This document shows positions 27,439 through 36,752 of a stretch of DNA of 64,000 nucleotides, one piece after another. The translations under genes were made by a program, and so were the position numbers. Within the stretch, counting starts at the first letter, position 1. Each line of letters opens with the position of its first letter. Under the pieces are notes generated by a model. The model did not search any database, was not told the DNA's origin, and saw only the letters and a program-made list of their open reading frames with translations. Origin of the DNA: Lichenicoccus roseus (lineage in GTDB: Bacteria; Pseudomonadota; Alphaproteobacteria; Acetobacterales; Acetobacteraceae); NCBI RefSeq assembly GCF_005844085.1, contig NZ_VCDI01000003.1, positions 636,474 to 700,473 on the forward strand, written 5' to 3'.

Positions 27439-29319
27439 ATGAGCGGCCGCAACGACCCCAACAGCCGCGCGGAGGCATTCAAGCGGGCGACCGCGGGGGC
27501 TCTGCGTGCGATCGGCGGCAAGCCCGACGTCCAGGTGACCTTCCAGGCCGGTCCCGGCAATGTGGTCGGCAACCGGGTGCGCCTGCCGCAGCCGGCACGC
27601 AGCTTGGCTGCGCCGGAAATCGCCCGCCTGCGCGGTGCAGCCGATGCCGCCGGACTGCGCCTTCGCCATCATGACAGCCGGGTGCACGCCGCCCGCACCC
27701 CCGCCCCGCGCGAGGCCCGCGAGGTCTACGACGCGCTCGAGCAGGCCCGGCTCGAGGTGGTCGGCGCACGCCACATGGGAGGCGTCGCTGCCAACCTGCT
27801 CGAGCGGCTGACGCAGGAATGCGAGCAGGGCGGCTACGCGCGCATGACCCGCAAGGAGCAGATGCCGGTGGCGGCGGCACTCGGCCTGCTGGCGCGCGAG
27901 CGGATGTCGGGCACGCCGTCGCCGCGCGCCGCGCAGGCGGTGCTGGCGCAGTGGCGCGAGGCGATGGGCGATGGCGCCGATGCCGCCTTCGACGAGATGG
28001 CGCGCGCGCAGGACGACCAGGGGGCTTTCACCCGCGCTGCCCGCCGGCTGCTCGCAGCCTACGATCTCGCTGAAGCCGAGATGGAGGCCGAGCAGGACGA
28101 GCAGGACGACACCGCCCAGTCCGACGAGGAGAGCGAGGATCAGGCTGGCGACAAGCCGCCTACGCCGGAGGACGGTGCCGGTGACGACGGCAGCGACATG
28201 GAGCCGTCGCCGACCCCCGAATTCGCCCGCTCCGGCGCCGCGGAGGAGGATGACGAGCCGGGCGAGGAGCAGGAAGGCTCCGCCGAGGGCGAGGATCGCC
28301 CGGGTGGCCCACAGCCGCAGCGCCCGCCGCGCGAGGTCGAGGCGGGCCCGACCTATAAGGCGTTCATCAGGCAGTTCGACGAGGAGATCGCCGCCGAGGA
28401 CCTGTGCGACGCCGAGGAGCTGGCCCGGCTGCGCCAGCAACTCGACCAGCAGCTGCTCAACCTGTCCGGCGTGGTCTCCAAGCTTGCCAACCGGTTGCAG
28501 CGCCGGCTGATGGCGCAGCAGATGCGGGCCTGGGAGTTCGACCTCGAGGAGGGCATCCTGGATGCCGGCCGGCTGGCCCGGGTGGTGGTGAACCCGACGC
28601 TTTCGCTCTCCTACAAGCATGAGCGCGACACCGACTTCCGCGATACGGTGGTGACGCTGCTGATCGACAACTCCGGCTCGATGCGCGGCCGGCCGATCAC
28701 CGTGGCGGCGATGTGCGGCGACATCCTGGCACGCACGCTCGAGCGCTGCGCGGTCAAGGTCGAGGTGCTCGGCTTCACCACCCGCGCCTGGAAGGGCGGC
28801 CAAAGCCGGGAGCGCTGGGTCGCCGAGGGCAAGCCGCGCGAGCCGGGCCGGCTGAACGACCTGCGCCACATCATCTACAAGTCCGCCGACATGCCGTGGC
28901 GCCGGGCGCGCCGCAATCTCGGGCTGATGCTGCGCGAGGGGCTGCTGAAGGAGAACATCGACGGCGAGGCGCTGCTGTGGGCCTACAAGCGGCTGCTCGG
29001 TCGGCGCGAGAGCCGCCGCATCCTGATGGTGATCAGCGACGGCGCGCCGGTCGACGACAGCACGCTGTCGGTGAATTCGGGTTCTTACCTGGAGCGCCAC
29101 CTGCGCGAGGTGATCCAGGACATCGAGAGCCGGCAGGCGGTCGAGCTGATCGCGATCGGCATCGGCCACGACGTGACGCGCTACTATCGCCGCGCCGTCA
29201 CCATCACCGATGCCGAGGAGTTGGGCGGCACCATGATGGCCAAGCTGTCCGAGCTGTTCGACGAGGATGCGCGCCGGGAATGGCTGCGACAGGAACGCAT
29301 CAGCGCCCTGGTCGCCTAG
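27439..29319 (+). CDS. cobT: aerobic cobaltochelatase subunit CobT
   Basis: CobT is the von Willebrand A-type partner of CobS. The 626-residue protein has an N-terminal helical domain (about 1-205), a strongly acidic linker (about 215-300, runs of Glu/Asp) and a C-terminal VWA domain with the MIDAS motif [11 protein letters not shown] near residue 410 and the [17 protein letters not shown] segment. [17 protein letters not shown] and [18 protein letters not shown] are typical. CobN, the third subunit, is not in this window. The stop TAG overlaps the GTG start of the OPT transporter by one base. Confidence 0.94.
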   Translation: MSGRNDPNSRAEAFKRATAGALRAIGGKPDVQVTFQAGPGNVVGNRVRLPQPARSLAAPEIARLRGAADAAGLRLRHHDSRVHAARTPAPREAREVYDALEQARLEVVGARHMGGVAANLLERLTQECEQGGYARMTRKEQMPVAAALGLLARERMSGTPSPRAAQAVLAQWREAMGDGADAAFDEMARAQDDQGAFTRAARRLLAAYDLAEAEMEAEQDEQDDTAQSDEESEDQAGDKPPTPEDGAGDDGSDMEPSPTPEFARSGAAEEDDEPGEEQEGSAEGEDRPGGPQPQRPPREVEAGPTYKAFIRQFDEEIAAEDLCDAEELARLRQQLDQQLLNLSGVVSKLANRLQRRLMAQQMRAWEFDLEEGILDAGRLARVVVNPTLSLSYKHERDTDFRDTVVTLLIDNSGSMRGRPITVAAMCGDILARTLERCAVKVEVLGFTTRAWKGGQSRERWVAEGKPREPGRLNDLRHIIYKSADMPWRRARRNLGLMLREGLLKENIDGEALLWAYKRLLGRRESRRILMVISDGAPVDDSTLSVNSGSYLERHLREVIQDIESRQAVELIAIGIGHDVTRYYRRAVTITDAEELGGTMMAKLSELFDEDARREWLRQERISALVA

Positions 29320-31292
29320 TGTCCGGCACGTCGATCGGCATCCGCGAGCTGACCCTGCGCGGGTTGGTCCTCGGGGCGCTTATCACCGTCGTCTTCACCG
29401 CCTCCAACGTCTATCTCGGCCTCAAGGTCGGCCTGACCTTTGCTTCCTCGATCCCGGCGGCGGTGATATCGATGGCGGTGCTGCGCGCCCTCGGCGGCGG
29501 CGGCATCCTCGAGAACAACATGGTGCAAACCCAGGCCTCGGCGGCGGGCACGTTGAGCTCGGTGATCTTCGTGCTGCCCGGCATGCTGATGATCGGCCAC
29601 TGGCACGGCTTTCCCTATGTGTGGGTGATGGCGGTCTGCGCCGCCGGTGGCATCCTCGGCGTGCTGTTCACCATTCCGCTGCGCCGCGCGCTGGTCACCG
29701 GCAGCGCGCTACCCTACCCCGAAGGCACCGCGGCGGCCGAGATCCTGCGCGCCGGCGAGATCGGCGGCGCCGGCAACAGCGGCCTGCGCGAGCTGCTTGC
29801 GGGAGGCGTGATCGCGGCGCTGTTCAGCCTCGCCAGCGGCGGGCTCGGCCTGCTCGCCGACAGCGTCAGCGTGACGCTCGCCGCCGGGTCCGCACTGTTC
29901 CGGCTCTCCACCGGCTTCTCGCTCGCCCTGGTCGGCGCCGGCTACCTGGTCGGGATCGGCGGCGGGCTGGCGATCCTGCTCGGCGCGGTTCTCGGCTGGG
30001 GCGTCGCGGTGCCGGTGCTGACGGCGATCACGCCGCACCCGGCCGGCCTCGGCAATGCCGCCTTCGCCACCGCGCTGTGGTCGCACAAGGTGCGCTTCAT
30101 CGGCGCCGGCACCATCGCGGTTGCGGCGATCTGGACCCTGCTCGGACTTGCCGGGCCCGTCGTCGCCGGACTGCGCTCCGCCCTCACGCGACGGGATCAT
30201 GCGACCGGAGAGCGCACGGACCGTGACCTCGCGCCGCCCGTCATCATCGGCCTCGGAATCCTGATGCTGCTGTGCCTGATGGCCTGCTTCTGCAGCTTCT
30301 TCCTGGCCGGCGCGCCGCATCCTGGCGCTGCGCTCGCCCTCGCCGCTGCCTGCACCCTGGTCTGCCTGCTGTTCGGCTTCCTGGTGGCGGCCGCCTGCGG
30401 CTACATGGCGGGTATCGTCGGATCGTCGTCCAGTCCGATCTCCGGCATTGCCATCCTCGCCGTCGTGCTGGTCTCGCTGCTGCTGCTGGCCCTCGATGCG
30501 GCAGGAGCGCTGCCCACCGAGTTCGCCGCCGACCATCGCAGCCTCGCCATCGCCTCGGTGCTGTTCGTGACCTCGGCGATCCTGGCCGCTGCAACCATCT
30601 CCAACGACAACCTGCAGGACCTCAAGACCGGCCAGCTGGTCGGCGCGACCCCGTGGCGGCAGCAGGTCGTGCTGATGGTGGGCGTGGTGGTCGGTGCGGC
30701 GGTGATCCCGCCGGTGCTCAACCTGCTCTACTCTGCCTACGGCTTCACCGGCGCGATGCCGCATGCCGGCATGGATCCGGCGCAGGCGCTCGCCGCGCCG
30801 CAGGCCACCCTGATGGCGACGATCGCGCGCGGCATCTTCCTGCACCAGCTCGACTGGACGATGATCCTGATCGGCGTCGGCCTGGGGGTGCTGCTGGTGA
30901 TCGGCGATACGCTGCTCAAGCGGCGCGGTCCCGGCTTGCCGGTGCTGGCGGTGGGGCTCGGACTCTACCTGCCGCCGACGGTAACGGTGACGCTGGTGAT
31001 CGGCGCCCTGCTCTCCTGGCTGACCGGCCGGCTGCGGCGGAGCGCGGGTGCCGCCACCGATAGCATGCTCGACGGCCACCGCCGGCGCGGCGTGATGCTG
31101 GCCTCCGGCTTCATCGCCGGCGAAAGCCTGATGGGGGTGGCGCTGGCTGCGGTGATCGGCGCCAGTGGCCGCGAGGACGTGCTGTCGCTGACCGGATCGG
31201 GCTATGCCGCGACCGCCGCATGGCTGGGACTTGCGGCATTCGTCGTGATCTGCGTCGGTTTCGTCCGCCATGTGGTGCGGGCACCGGCTTGA
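29319..31292 (+). CDS. OPT family transporter
   Basis: The 657-residue protein is a polytopic membrane transporter of the oligopeptide transporter family: ELTLRGLVLGALITVVFTASNVYLGLKVGLTFASSIPAAVIS at the start, followed by NNMVQTQASAAGTLSS and ALPYPEGTAAAEIL, all OPT landmarks. Bacterial OPTs move peptides or metal-chelate compounds. The start is GTG at 29319 ([11 protein letters not shown]), sharing one base with the cobT TAG stop, so it is likely part of the same transcript. A link with cobalt or corrinoid handling is only suggested by position. Confidence 0.86.
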   Translation: MSGTSIGIRELTLRGLVLGALITVVFTASNVYLGLKVGLTFASSIPAAVISMAVLRALGGGGILENNMVQTQASAAGTLSSVIFVLPGMLMIGHWHGFPYVWVMAVCAAGGILGVLFTIPLRRALVTGSALPYPEGTAAAEILRAGEIGGAGNSGLRELLAGGVIAALFSLASGGLGLLADSVSVTLAAGSALFRLSTGFSLALVGAGYLVGIGGGLAILLGAVLGWGVAVPVLTAITPHPAGLGNAAFATALWSHKVRFIGAGTIAVAAIWTLLGLAGPVVAGLRSALTRRDHATGERTDRDLAPPVIIGLGILMLLCLMACFCSFFLAGAPHPGAALALAAACTLVCLLFGFLVAAACGYMAGIVGSSSSPISGIAILAVVLVSLLLLALDAAGALPTEFAADHRSLAIASVLFVTSAILAAATISNDNLQDLKTGQLVGATPWRQQVVLMVGVVVGAAVIPPVLNLLYSAYGFTGAMPHAGMDPAQALAAPQATLMATIARGIFLHQLDWTMILIGVGLGVLLVIGDTLLKRRGPGLPVLAVGLGLYLPPTVTVTLVIGALLSWLTGRLRRSAGAATDSMLDGHRRRGVMLASGFIAGESLMGVALAAVIGASGREDVLSLTGSGYAATAAWLGLAAFVVICVGFVRHVVRAPA

Positions 31293-31314
31293 GCCCGCGC
31301 GGCAGGTTCGCCCA

Positions 31315-32307
31315 TCACGACGACCTTCCGGTTCCATTGCCGTGCAGCGTCACCGGATCAAGGCCTGGAAGATCCGGACCGAGCGGCACGATCCCGTTCG
31401 GGTTGAGCGCCTTGATCGAATAGTAGCCCCGCTTGATGTGGTCGATGTCGACCGTCTCCCGGATGCCCGGAACGAGCAGGATACGCGACAGGTAGGCGCT
31501 CAGCGCCGGATAGTCGGCGAGCCGGCGCAGGTTGCACTTGAAGAGGCCATGGTAGGCCACGTCGAAGCGCACCAGCGTCACGAACAGCCGCACGTCCGCC
31601 TCGGTCAGGGCATCGCCGAACAGGTAGGGTCCGCGTTCGCCGAGACGCACCTCCAGCTCGTCGAGCATGCCGAACACATCGGCGAATGCCGCTTCGTAGG
31701 CGCCCTGGGTGGTGGCGAAACCGGTGCGATAGACGCCGTTGTTGAGCGACGGATAGATGCGCGCATCCAGCGCGTCGATGTCGGCCTGCAGCGGCGCCGG
31801 ATAAAGCTCCATCCGGCTGGCCAGGGCGCCGAAGCCGATGTCGAACATCCGCACGATGTCGGCGGACTCGTTGTTGACGATCGTCATGCGCCGCTTGTCC
31901 CACAGCACCGGCACGGTGGCGCGGCCGGTATGGACGGGGTCGGCCCGCGTGTAGATCTCATGCAGGTAGGTCACGCCGTTCAGGGTGTCCCGGTCGGAGC
32001 CGGGATAATCCCCGAAGCGCCAGCCCTGGTCGGACAGCGCCGGTTCCACGACGCTGACCGATACGACCGTCTCGAGCTGCTTGAGTTTGCGGGTGATCAG
32101 CGTGCGCGAGGCCCAGGGGCAGACCAACGCGACGTAGAGGTGGTAGCGCCCGGCCTCCGCCTCGAAGCCACTTTCCCCGCTCGGGCCCGCTGCCCCGTCC
32201 GGGGTGATCCAGTTGCGGAAGCCGGAGACCTGACGGACGAAGCCGCCCTTGGCGTCAGTCGCCTGCACCGGTTGCCAGTCTTCCGTCCACTTGCCGTCGA
32301 CCAGCAT
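31315..32307 (-). CDS. glutathionyl-hydroquinone reductase-like glutathione S-transferase
   Basis: The 330-residue protein has the Xi-class/ECM4/YqjG pattern: LVDGKW, an insert RQVSGFRNWITPDG, then LYVALVCPWASRTLI with the catalytic Cys63, VPVLWDKRRMTIVNNESADIVRM and YLLVPGIRETVDIDHIKRGYY near the C-terminus. These enzymes reduce glutathionyl-hydroquinones to hydroquinones. It follows VOC and DoxX genes on the same strand, 50 bases after the VOC gene. Its 3' end is 22 bases from the convergent OPT transporter. Confidence 0.88.
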   Translation of the reverse strand: MLVDGKWTEDWQPVQATDAKGGFVRQVSGFRNWITPDGAAGPSGESGFEAEAGRYHLYVALVCPWASRTLITRKLKQLETVVSVSVVEPALSDQGWRFGDYPGSDRDTLNGVTYLHEIYTRADPVHTGRATVPVLWDKRRMTIVNNESADIVRMFDIGFGALASRMELYPAPLQADIDALDARIYPSLNNGVYRTGFATTQGAYEAAFADVFGMLDELEVRLGERGPYLFGDALTEADVRLFVTLVRFDVAYHGLFKCNLRRLADYPALSAYLSRILLVPGIRETVDIDHIKRGYYSIKALNPNGIVPLGPDLPGLDPVTLHGNGTGRSS

Positions 32308-32357
32308 TGCTCATTCTCCTCTCAGGAGTGTCTGTTCTGCAGTCGGGCGCCTGCCGG

Positions 32358-33233
32358 TCAGGATGACGATGCCTCGGCGAATGCTTCCTCGACAGCCTGC
32401 TGGCCGGCGACGAGGGTGATCCGGGTACCCCAGGGATCGGTCAGCGACAGGCGCGTCCTGTCCTCGGCCGCGGTCGGTGTCGTCGCGGCGAGCCGCGTTC
32501 GAACCGCCTGGAGCATTTCCGGCTCCAGGATGAGCTCGACATCGGCCAGCCCGGTCGAAGGCTCGCTCCGCACGCCGGCGCCGCGGCTGCTCCAGATGTT
32601 GGTCGCGAGGTGGTGGTGGTATTCGCCGGCGGCGTAGAAGGTGCCGCCGGGGTAGCGGCTGGTCACCGCGAGCCCGAGGGTCCCGGCATAGAAGGCCTCG
32701 GCCGGCGCGATGGCACCGACCTGGAGATGCACGTGGCCGATGGTGGAGCCGGCCGGGAAGCCCTGCCAGCGCAGCGTGCCGGCACTGGCCAGGAGGTCTT
32801 CGACATCGAGCGCGTCGGTCCGCATCACCACCAGGCCGTCCTGCCTCCGCCACCCGGCTGCCGGCCGGTCCGCATAGATCTCCACGCCGTTGCCTTCCGG
32901 GTCGGTGAGGTAGATTGCTTCGCTGACGACGTGGTCGGAGGCGCCGACGACCGGGGCCCGCGCTTCCGACGCGTGCCTGGCCCAGGCGCCGAGATCCGCG
33001 CGGGTCGGCAGCAGGAACGCGGTGTGGAACAGCCCCGCCTCGCGCTGCGACCGTCGGCGGGCCGATGCGTCGCGGCGCAGCTCGAGCAGGACAGTATCGC
33101 CGGCACCCAGCCGGACGGTGCCGGCATCGGCATCGATCGGATGCAGGCCGACCACCTGCCGGTAGAAGGCACTGGTGCCTTCCAGATCGTTGACGGTCAA
33201 GGCGACGCGACCCATCGAGAGTGGAGCGGTCAT
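32358..33233 (-). CDS. two-domain VOC protein, catechol-2,3-dioxygenase-like
   Basis: The 291-residue protein contains two tandem vicinal-oxygen-chelate domains (about 1-130 and 150-280). Candidate ligands of the second domain are the histidines in IGHVHLQVG and EYHHHLATNIW. It resembles CatE/MhqA-type ring-cleaving dioxygenases acting on catechol or hydroquinone. The gene lies 27 bases after the DoxX gene and 50 before the GST, so all three are probably one operon. Activity is inferred from the family. Confidence 0.82.
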   Translation of the reverse strand: MTAPLSMGRVALTVNDLEGTSAFYRQVVGLHPIDADAGTVRLGAGDTVLLELRRDASARRRSQREAGLFHTAFLLPTRADLGAWARHASEARAPVVGASDHVVSEAIYLTDPEGNGVEIYADRPAAGWRRQDGLVVMRTDALDVEDLLASAGTLRWQGFPAGSTIGHVHLQVGAIAPAEAFYAGTLGLAVTSRYPGGTFYAAGEYHHHLATNIWSSRGAGVRSEPSTGLADVELILEPEMLQAVRTRLAATTPTAAEDRTRLSLTDPWGTRITLVAGQQAVEEAFAEASSS

Positions 33234-33260
33234 GGTTGGTCTTCCTTTGAGTGTTTCGAT

Positions 33261-33677
33261 CTAGCGGGTGATCGCCGGGACGCTGGTCGGCTGCAGCGCA
33301 AACGGGCCGTCGCCGATGAGCGCCAGGGTGGCCAGGCCGACGATCCAGAAGGCGGGATACTCCCAGCCGCCGTTGGCGTCGTTGAAGAAGAAGCCGGCTC
33401 GGCCGTGCACCGTGAGGATGGCGCCCAGCAGGTCGGGGATCAGGGCAAGGGCCACGAGGCGCGTCCAGACGCCGAGGATCAGCGCCACCGCGCCGGCGAG
33501 TTCCCACGCCATGACGACGTAGGCGAGTACCGGTGGCAGGCCGAGGGATGCGAAGAAGTGCGCGGTACCGGCGGGTGTGAAGACGAAGAACTTCAGCCCG
33601 AAATGCGCCAGGAACAGGATGCCCATGGAGAGGCGCAGGACCAGGGAAGCGTAGGGTGCGGTGCGGGTGTCGATCAT
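33261..33677 (-). CDS. DoxX family membrane protein
   Basis: The 138-residue protein has four probable membrane helices (about 10-30, 45-65, 70-90 and 105-125) and the DoxX/DUF6-like pattern LRLSMGILFLAHFGLKFF, VLAYVVMAWELAGAVALILGVWTR, LIPDLLGAILTVHGRAGFFF. DoxX proteins are often encoded with quinone or thiol redox enzymes. A 110-base gap upstream, before the LysR stop, is the likely promoter of this three-gene unit. Confidence 0.85.
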   Translation of the reverse strand: MIDTRTAPYASLVLRLSMGILFLAHFGLKFFVFTPAGTAHFFASLGLPPVLAYVVMAWELAGAVALILGVWTRLVALALIPDLLGAILTVHGRAGFFFNDANGGWEYPAFWIVGLATLALIGDGPFALQPTSVPAITR

Positions 33678-33787
33678 GAGGAGGTCTCCTTCTGCAGGGG
33701 TTGCTGCGAAGGAAGATGAGCCGGTTCCGGCGAGATGATTATCCGGGCGGTCCGGAGGTTATTCCTTCCGGAACGGAAGCGACCAGA

Positions 33788-34705
33788 TCACCATCCGCGC
33801 TCCCACTCCGGCTGGCCGCGATAGCAGGAGGCCAGGAAGTCGACCAGGACGCGGACCTTCAGCGCCAGGTGGCGGGTGGGAGGATAGACCGCATACAGGC
33901 CGATCGGCGCCACCTCGAAGGCCGCCAGGACGGGCCGGACGGTGCCGGCGCGAAAGCCTTGACCCGCCATGAAGCTCGGCACCCGGGTGATGCCCATCCC
34001 GGCCGAGGCGGCCGCGATGCAGGCTTCGCCGCTGGCGAAGCGCAGCCGGCCCTCGACCGGCACGGAGACGGTTGCCGTCGCGTGGCCGCGCCGGAACGGC
34101 CAGTTCAGCGGATCGGCGAAGTTGGTGTCGACGATGCAGTCATGCCCCGCCAGGTCGGAGGGCTCGACCGGCTCGCCGCGCGCCTCGAGGTAGGCCGGGG
34201 CCGCGGCCAGGACGAGCCGGATGTCGCACAGCCTGCGCGCGATCAGGCTGCTGTCGCCGGGCCTGTCGACGATCCGGATGGCCGCATCGAAGCCCTCGTC
34301 GACCAGGTGCACGATCCGGTCCGAGAAGCCCACGTCCAGCTGGATCAGCGGGAACGCGCGCGCGAAGTCGATCAGGACGGGCGCGAGCTGCGTGGTCCCG
34401 AAGGAGAACGGCGCCGTGATCCGCAGGCTGCCGCTGGGTGCGCCGGAGGCCTGCCGCACCGACGCATCCAGGGCGTCGAGTTCCTCCAGCAGCGGCCTGA
34501 TCCGCTCGTAGTAGGCTTGTCCGACCTCGGTGGCTGCGAGCGCGCGCGTCGTGCGCTTGATCAGCTGCACGCCGAGATCCGCCTCCAGTTTCGAGACCAG
34601 CTTGGAAGCCTGGCCGCTGCTTGTCCCGAGGCGCCTGGCCGCTGCCGCGAAACTCCCGGTCGCGAGCACCGCCACCAGCATGCGATCGCAATCAAGCCGC
34701 TCCAT
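33788..34705 (-). CDS. LysR family transcriptional regulator
   Basis: The 305-residue protein has an N-terminal winged helix (MLVAVLATGSFAAAARRLGTSSGQASKLVSKLEADLGVQLIKRTTRALAATEVGQAYYERI) and a C-terminal effector-binding domain. It is on the same strand as, and directly upstream of, DoxX/VOC/GST, so these may be its targets. Its start overlaps the 3' end of the sensor kinase gene by 14 bases. The effector is unknown; electrophilic quinones would fit the downstream genes. Confidence 0.9.
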   Translation of the reverse strand: MERLDCDRMLVAVLATGSFAAAARRLGTSSGQASKLVSKLEADLGVQLIKRTTRALAATEVGQAYYERIRPLLEELDALDASVRQASGAPSGSLRITAPFSFGTTQLAPVLIDFARAFPLIQLDVGFSDRIVHLVDEGFDAAIRIVDRPGDSSLIARRLCDIRLVLAAAPAYLEARGEPVEPSDLAGHDCIVDTNFADPLNWPFRRGHATATVSVPVEGRLRFASGEACIAAASAGMGITRVPSFMAGQGFRAGTVRPVLAAFEVAPIGLYAVYPPTRHLALKVRVLVDFLASCYRGQPEWERGW

Positions 34706-35783
34706 TCCGGCCTCCGACGCCCGAGGCCTCGCCAGGCAGCATCACCCGCACCAGCGAGCCCGGCCCCGGCGGGATGGTGACCTGGCCGCCGTGCGCGGTC
34801 GCCACCGCGCGCGCGATGGCGAGGCCCAGGCCGCTCCCTGCCCCTGCGCCCGGCCCTTTGCGGAAACGCTCGAAGACCGCCTCCCGCTCGGCCTGCTGGA
34901 TGCCCTCCCCCTCGTCGGCGACATCGAGGACGACCGTGCCATCGTGCTCGCCGCGGAGCCGAAGGGCGATCCGGCCGCCGCCATGCACCAGGGCGTTCTG
35001 CACCAGGTTGCGCACCAGGTCGCGCAGATCGTTGGCCTCGCCGCGCAGCCTGACGCTGGCCGGCGCCTCCACGACCAGGCGCCGGCCGGCCTCCTCGATC
35101 ATCGGATGCACCCCGGCGGCGGCCTCGCGCACGATGCGGGAGAAGTTCAGCGTGGCGAAGCGGCGTCCGCCCGCCTCCTTGCGCGCGAGATCGAGCAGAC
35201 CCTCGACCAGTTGCCGCATCGCCGCGATATCCGCCTCCATTGCCGTCCACTCGATCTCCACGCCAAATCGCCGGCTGCGTTGCAGGCGCAGGCTGAGGGC
35301 GGCAAGCGGGGTACGGAGCTCGTGCGCGGCATCCGCGGTGAAGCGGCGCTCGGTCTCGTAGGCGGCGGTGAGGCGGTCGAGCGCCGCGTTGACCGCATCC
35401 GCCAACGGACGCAATTCGCTGGGCAGCCTGCGCGTCGAGATGCGCGCGTCCGGATGATCCGGCCCGGCGCGCCGCGCTTCCTCGGAGGCGAGCCGCAGCG
35501 GGCGCAGACTCCAGCGTGTCACCACCGCGATCAGGACCAGAACCAGCAGGCTGAACGGCAGCAGGATGGCGAGGTCCTGCCATGGCTCCGGCAGTTCGTC
35601 GCCAAGCAGCAGGCGGCCGATCCTGGCAGCCAGGTCGCGACCGCGTTCGAGCGAGTGCAGTCCCGATACCGCCGCGAGGCCACCGAACAGCAGGACCGAC
35701 ATCGAGCCGACCAGCCGCGCAGCCAGACTGTTGAAGGCGGGCGTGCGGGCGAAGTGCGACAGCCGGATCGTCCGTTCAGGCAT
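34692..35783 (-). CDS. two-component sensor histidine kinase
   Basis: The 363-residue membrane kinase has two hydrophobic segments (about 25-45 and 72-95) with a short periplasmic loop, HAMP-like sequence, the H-box ADAAHELRTPLAALSLRL (phosphoacceptor His), the N-box RNLVQNALVHGGG, and G-boxes VADEGEGI and SGLGLAIARAVA. The loop of about 25 residues is too short for a large sensor domain. Its start overlaps the response-regulator stop by 8 bases (35776-35783), so the two are cotranscribed. Confidence 0.92.
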   Translation of the reverse strand: MPERTIRLSHFARTPAFNSLAARLVGSMSVLLFGGLAAVSGLHSLERGRDLAARIGRLLLGDELPEPWQDLAILLPFSLLVLVLIAVVTRWSLRPLRLASEEARRAGPDHPDARISTRRLPSELRPLADAVNAALDRLTAAYETERRFTADAAHELRTPLAALSLRLQRSRRFGVEIEWTAMEADIAAMRQLVEGLLDLARKEAGGRRFATLNFSRIVREAAAGVHPMIEEAGRRLVVEAPASVRLRGEANDLRDLVRNLVQNALVHGGGRIALRLRGEHDGTVVLDVADEGEGIQQAEREAVFERFRKGPGAGAGSGLGLAIARAVATAHGGQVTIPPGPGSLVRVMLPGEASGVGGRNGAA

Positions 35784-36528
35784 CGGCCGGATCAGGAGCG
35801 GCCGGATCAGGTGCGGCCGGATCAGGTGCGGCCGGATCAGGTGCGACAGGACCGCGCACTACCAGCCGGTAGCCGATGCCCCTGATGGTTTCGATGACGA
35901 TGTCCTCCCCGCCGGCACGCGCCAGATGTCGGCGCAACCGCGACACCGCGGCTTCAAGCGCATTGCCACTGACCGCATCGCTCAGGCCGTAGAGCCGGTC
36001 CTCCAGCATGTCGCGGACCACCGTGCGCCCAACGGCCCGCACCAGCTCCTCAAGCAGCGACAGCTCGCGCCGGGAGAGATCGAGCAGCACTCCGCGGATG
36101 CGGGCCTCGCGCGCCTCGGCATCGAAGGTCAGGATGCCGAGATCCAGCACCGTCGTGCGACGCAGCCCGGGCCGGCGCAGCACCGAACGCAGCCGCGCAT
36201 CGAACTCGTTCAGGTCGAAGGGCTTGAGCAGGTAGTCGTCGGCGCCGGCATCGAGCCCCTGCACACGGTCCCCGATGGCGTCGCGCGCGGTGAGCACCAG
36301 CACCGGAACATCCGCCGCGGGTCCGGCACGCAGCGTCCTCAACACCGTGATGCCATCGAGGTCCGGCAAACCCAGATCCAGTACGACCACGTCGTAGATG
36401 CTGGTCGAGGCGGCCGCCAGGGCCTCGTCGCCGCGCGCCACCGCGTCGGTCACGAAGCCGCCACCGCGCAGATGCGCCGTCATCATCTCGCGCAAGGCGC
36501 GATGATCCTCCACGAGCAGGACACGCAT
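35776..36528 (-). CDS. OmpR-family response regulator with repeated Ala-Pro-Asp-Pro tail
   Basis: The start is MRVLLVEDHRALREMM (36528); the upstream in-frame codons are not part of the fold. The receiver domain has the phosphoacceptor in VVLDLGLPDLDG, the Thr in VLTARDA and Lys in KPFDLNE; the winged-helix domain ends AVSRLRRHLARAGGEDIVIETIRGIGYRLV. It then runs into about 26 extra residues built from four APDPA units, encoded by a perfect 15-bp tandem repeat. It regulates genes with the adjacent kinase; the divergent phosphoesterase is a candidate target. Confidence 0.92.
   Translation of the reverse strand: MRVLLVEDHRALREMMTAHLRGGGFVTDAVARGDEALAAASTSIYDVVVLDLGLPDLDGITVLRTLRAGPAADVPVLVLTARDAIGDRVQGLDAGADDYLLKPFDLNEFDARLRSVLRRPGLRRTTVLDLGILTFDAEAREARIRGVLLDLSRRELSLLEELVRAVGRTVVRDMLEDRLYGLSDAVSGNALEAAVSRLRRHLARAGGEDIVIETIRGIGYRLVVRGPVAPDPAAPDPAAPDPAAPDPADA
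35785..35844. repeat. 15-bp tandem repeat, four copies, in the response-regulator 3' end
   Basis: The unit GGCCGGATCAGGTGC is present four times in a row at 35785, 35800, 35815 and 35830; three copies are identical and the first differs by one base (GGAGC for GGTGC). On the coding strand each unit gives Ala-Pro-Asp-Pro-Ala. It ends 2 bases before the sensor-kinase start, so copy-number change would alter the regulator tail without breaking the frame. Confidence 0.97.
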
Positions 36529-36641
36529 AGGTTGATCCCCCGCAACAGGCGGCACTTCCAGGTTATGAAATCCCGCACCGCGAACCGACGCAAGGCGATG
36601 GTTTTGTGACATTGCAGGCGCGGGCGCTCGACACGCCGACT

Positions 36642-36663
36642 TTGTCAGGTTTCTGTCAGTTTA
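36642..36663. promoter_or_regulatory. Pho-box-like 11-bp direct repeat
   Basis: Two 11-bp units, TTGTCAGGTTT and CTGTCAGTTTA, lie side by side, sharing TGTCAG at the same position. The pattern (TGTCA twice, 11 bp apart) is that of PhoB and other OmpR-family sites. It sits between the divergent response regulator (start 36528) and the phosphoesterase (start 36753). It could bind PhoB or the neighbouring regulator; no transcription start is known. Confidence 0.62.
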
Positions 36664-36752
36664 CCGGTCCAGAACATTCCGCAGCAGATCCTGTCGCCGG
36701 CGGCCGATGCGGCCGTCCGGCGGCGATCATGTCCCAGGAGTTCAAGGTGACG

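Noticed and set aside
35785..35844. Tandem repeat considered as a CRISPR array
   Set aside because: Units are contiguous without spacers and lie inside a coding region.
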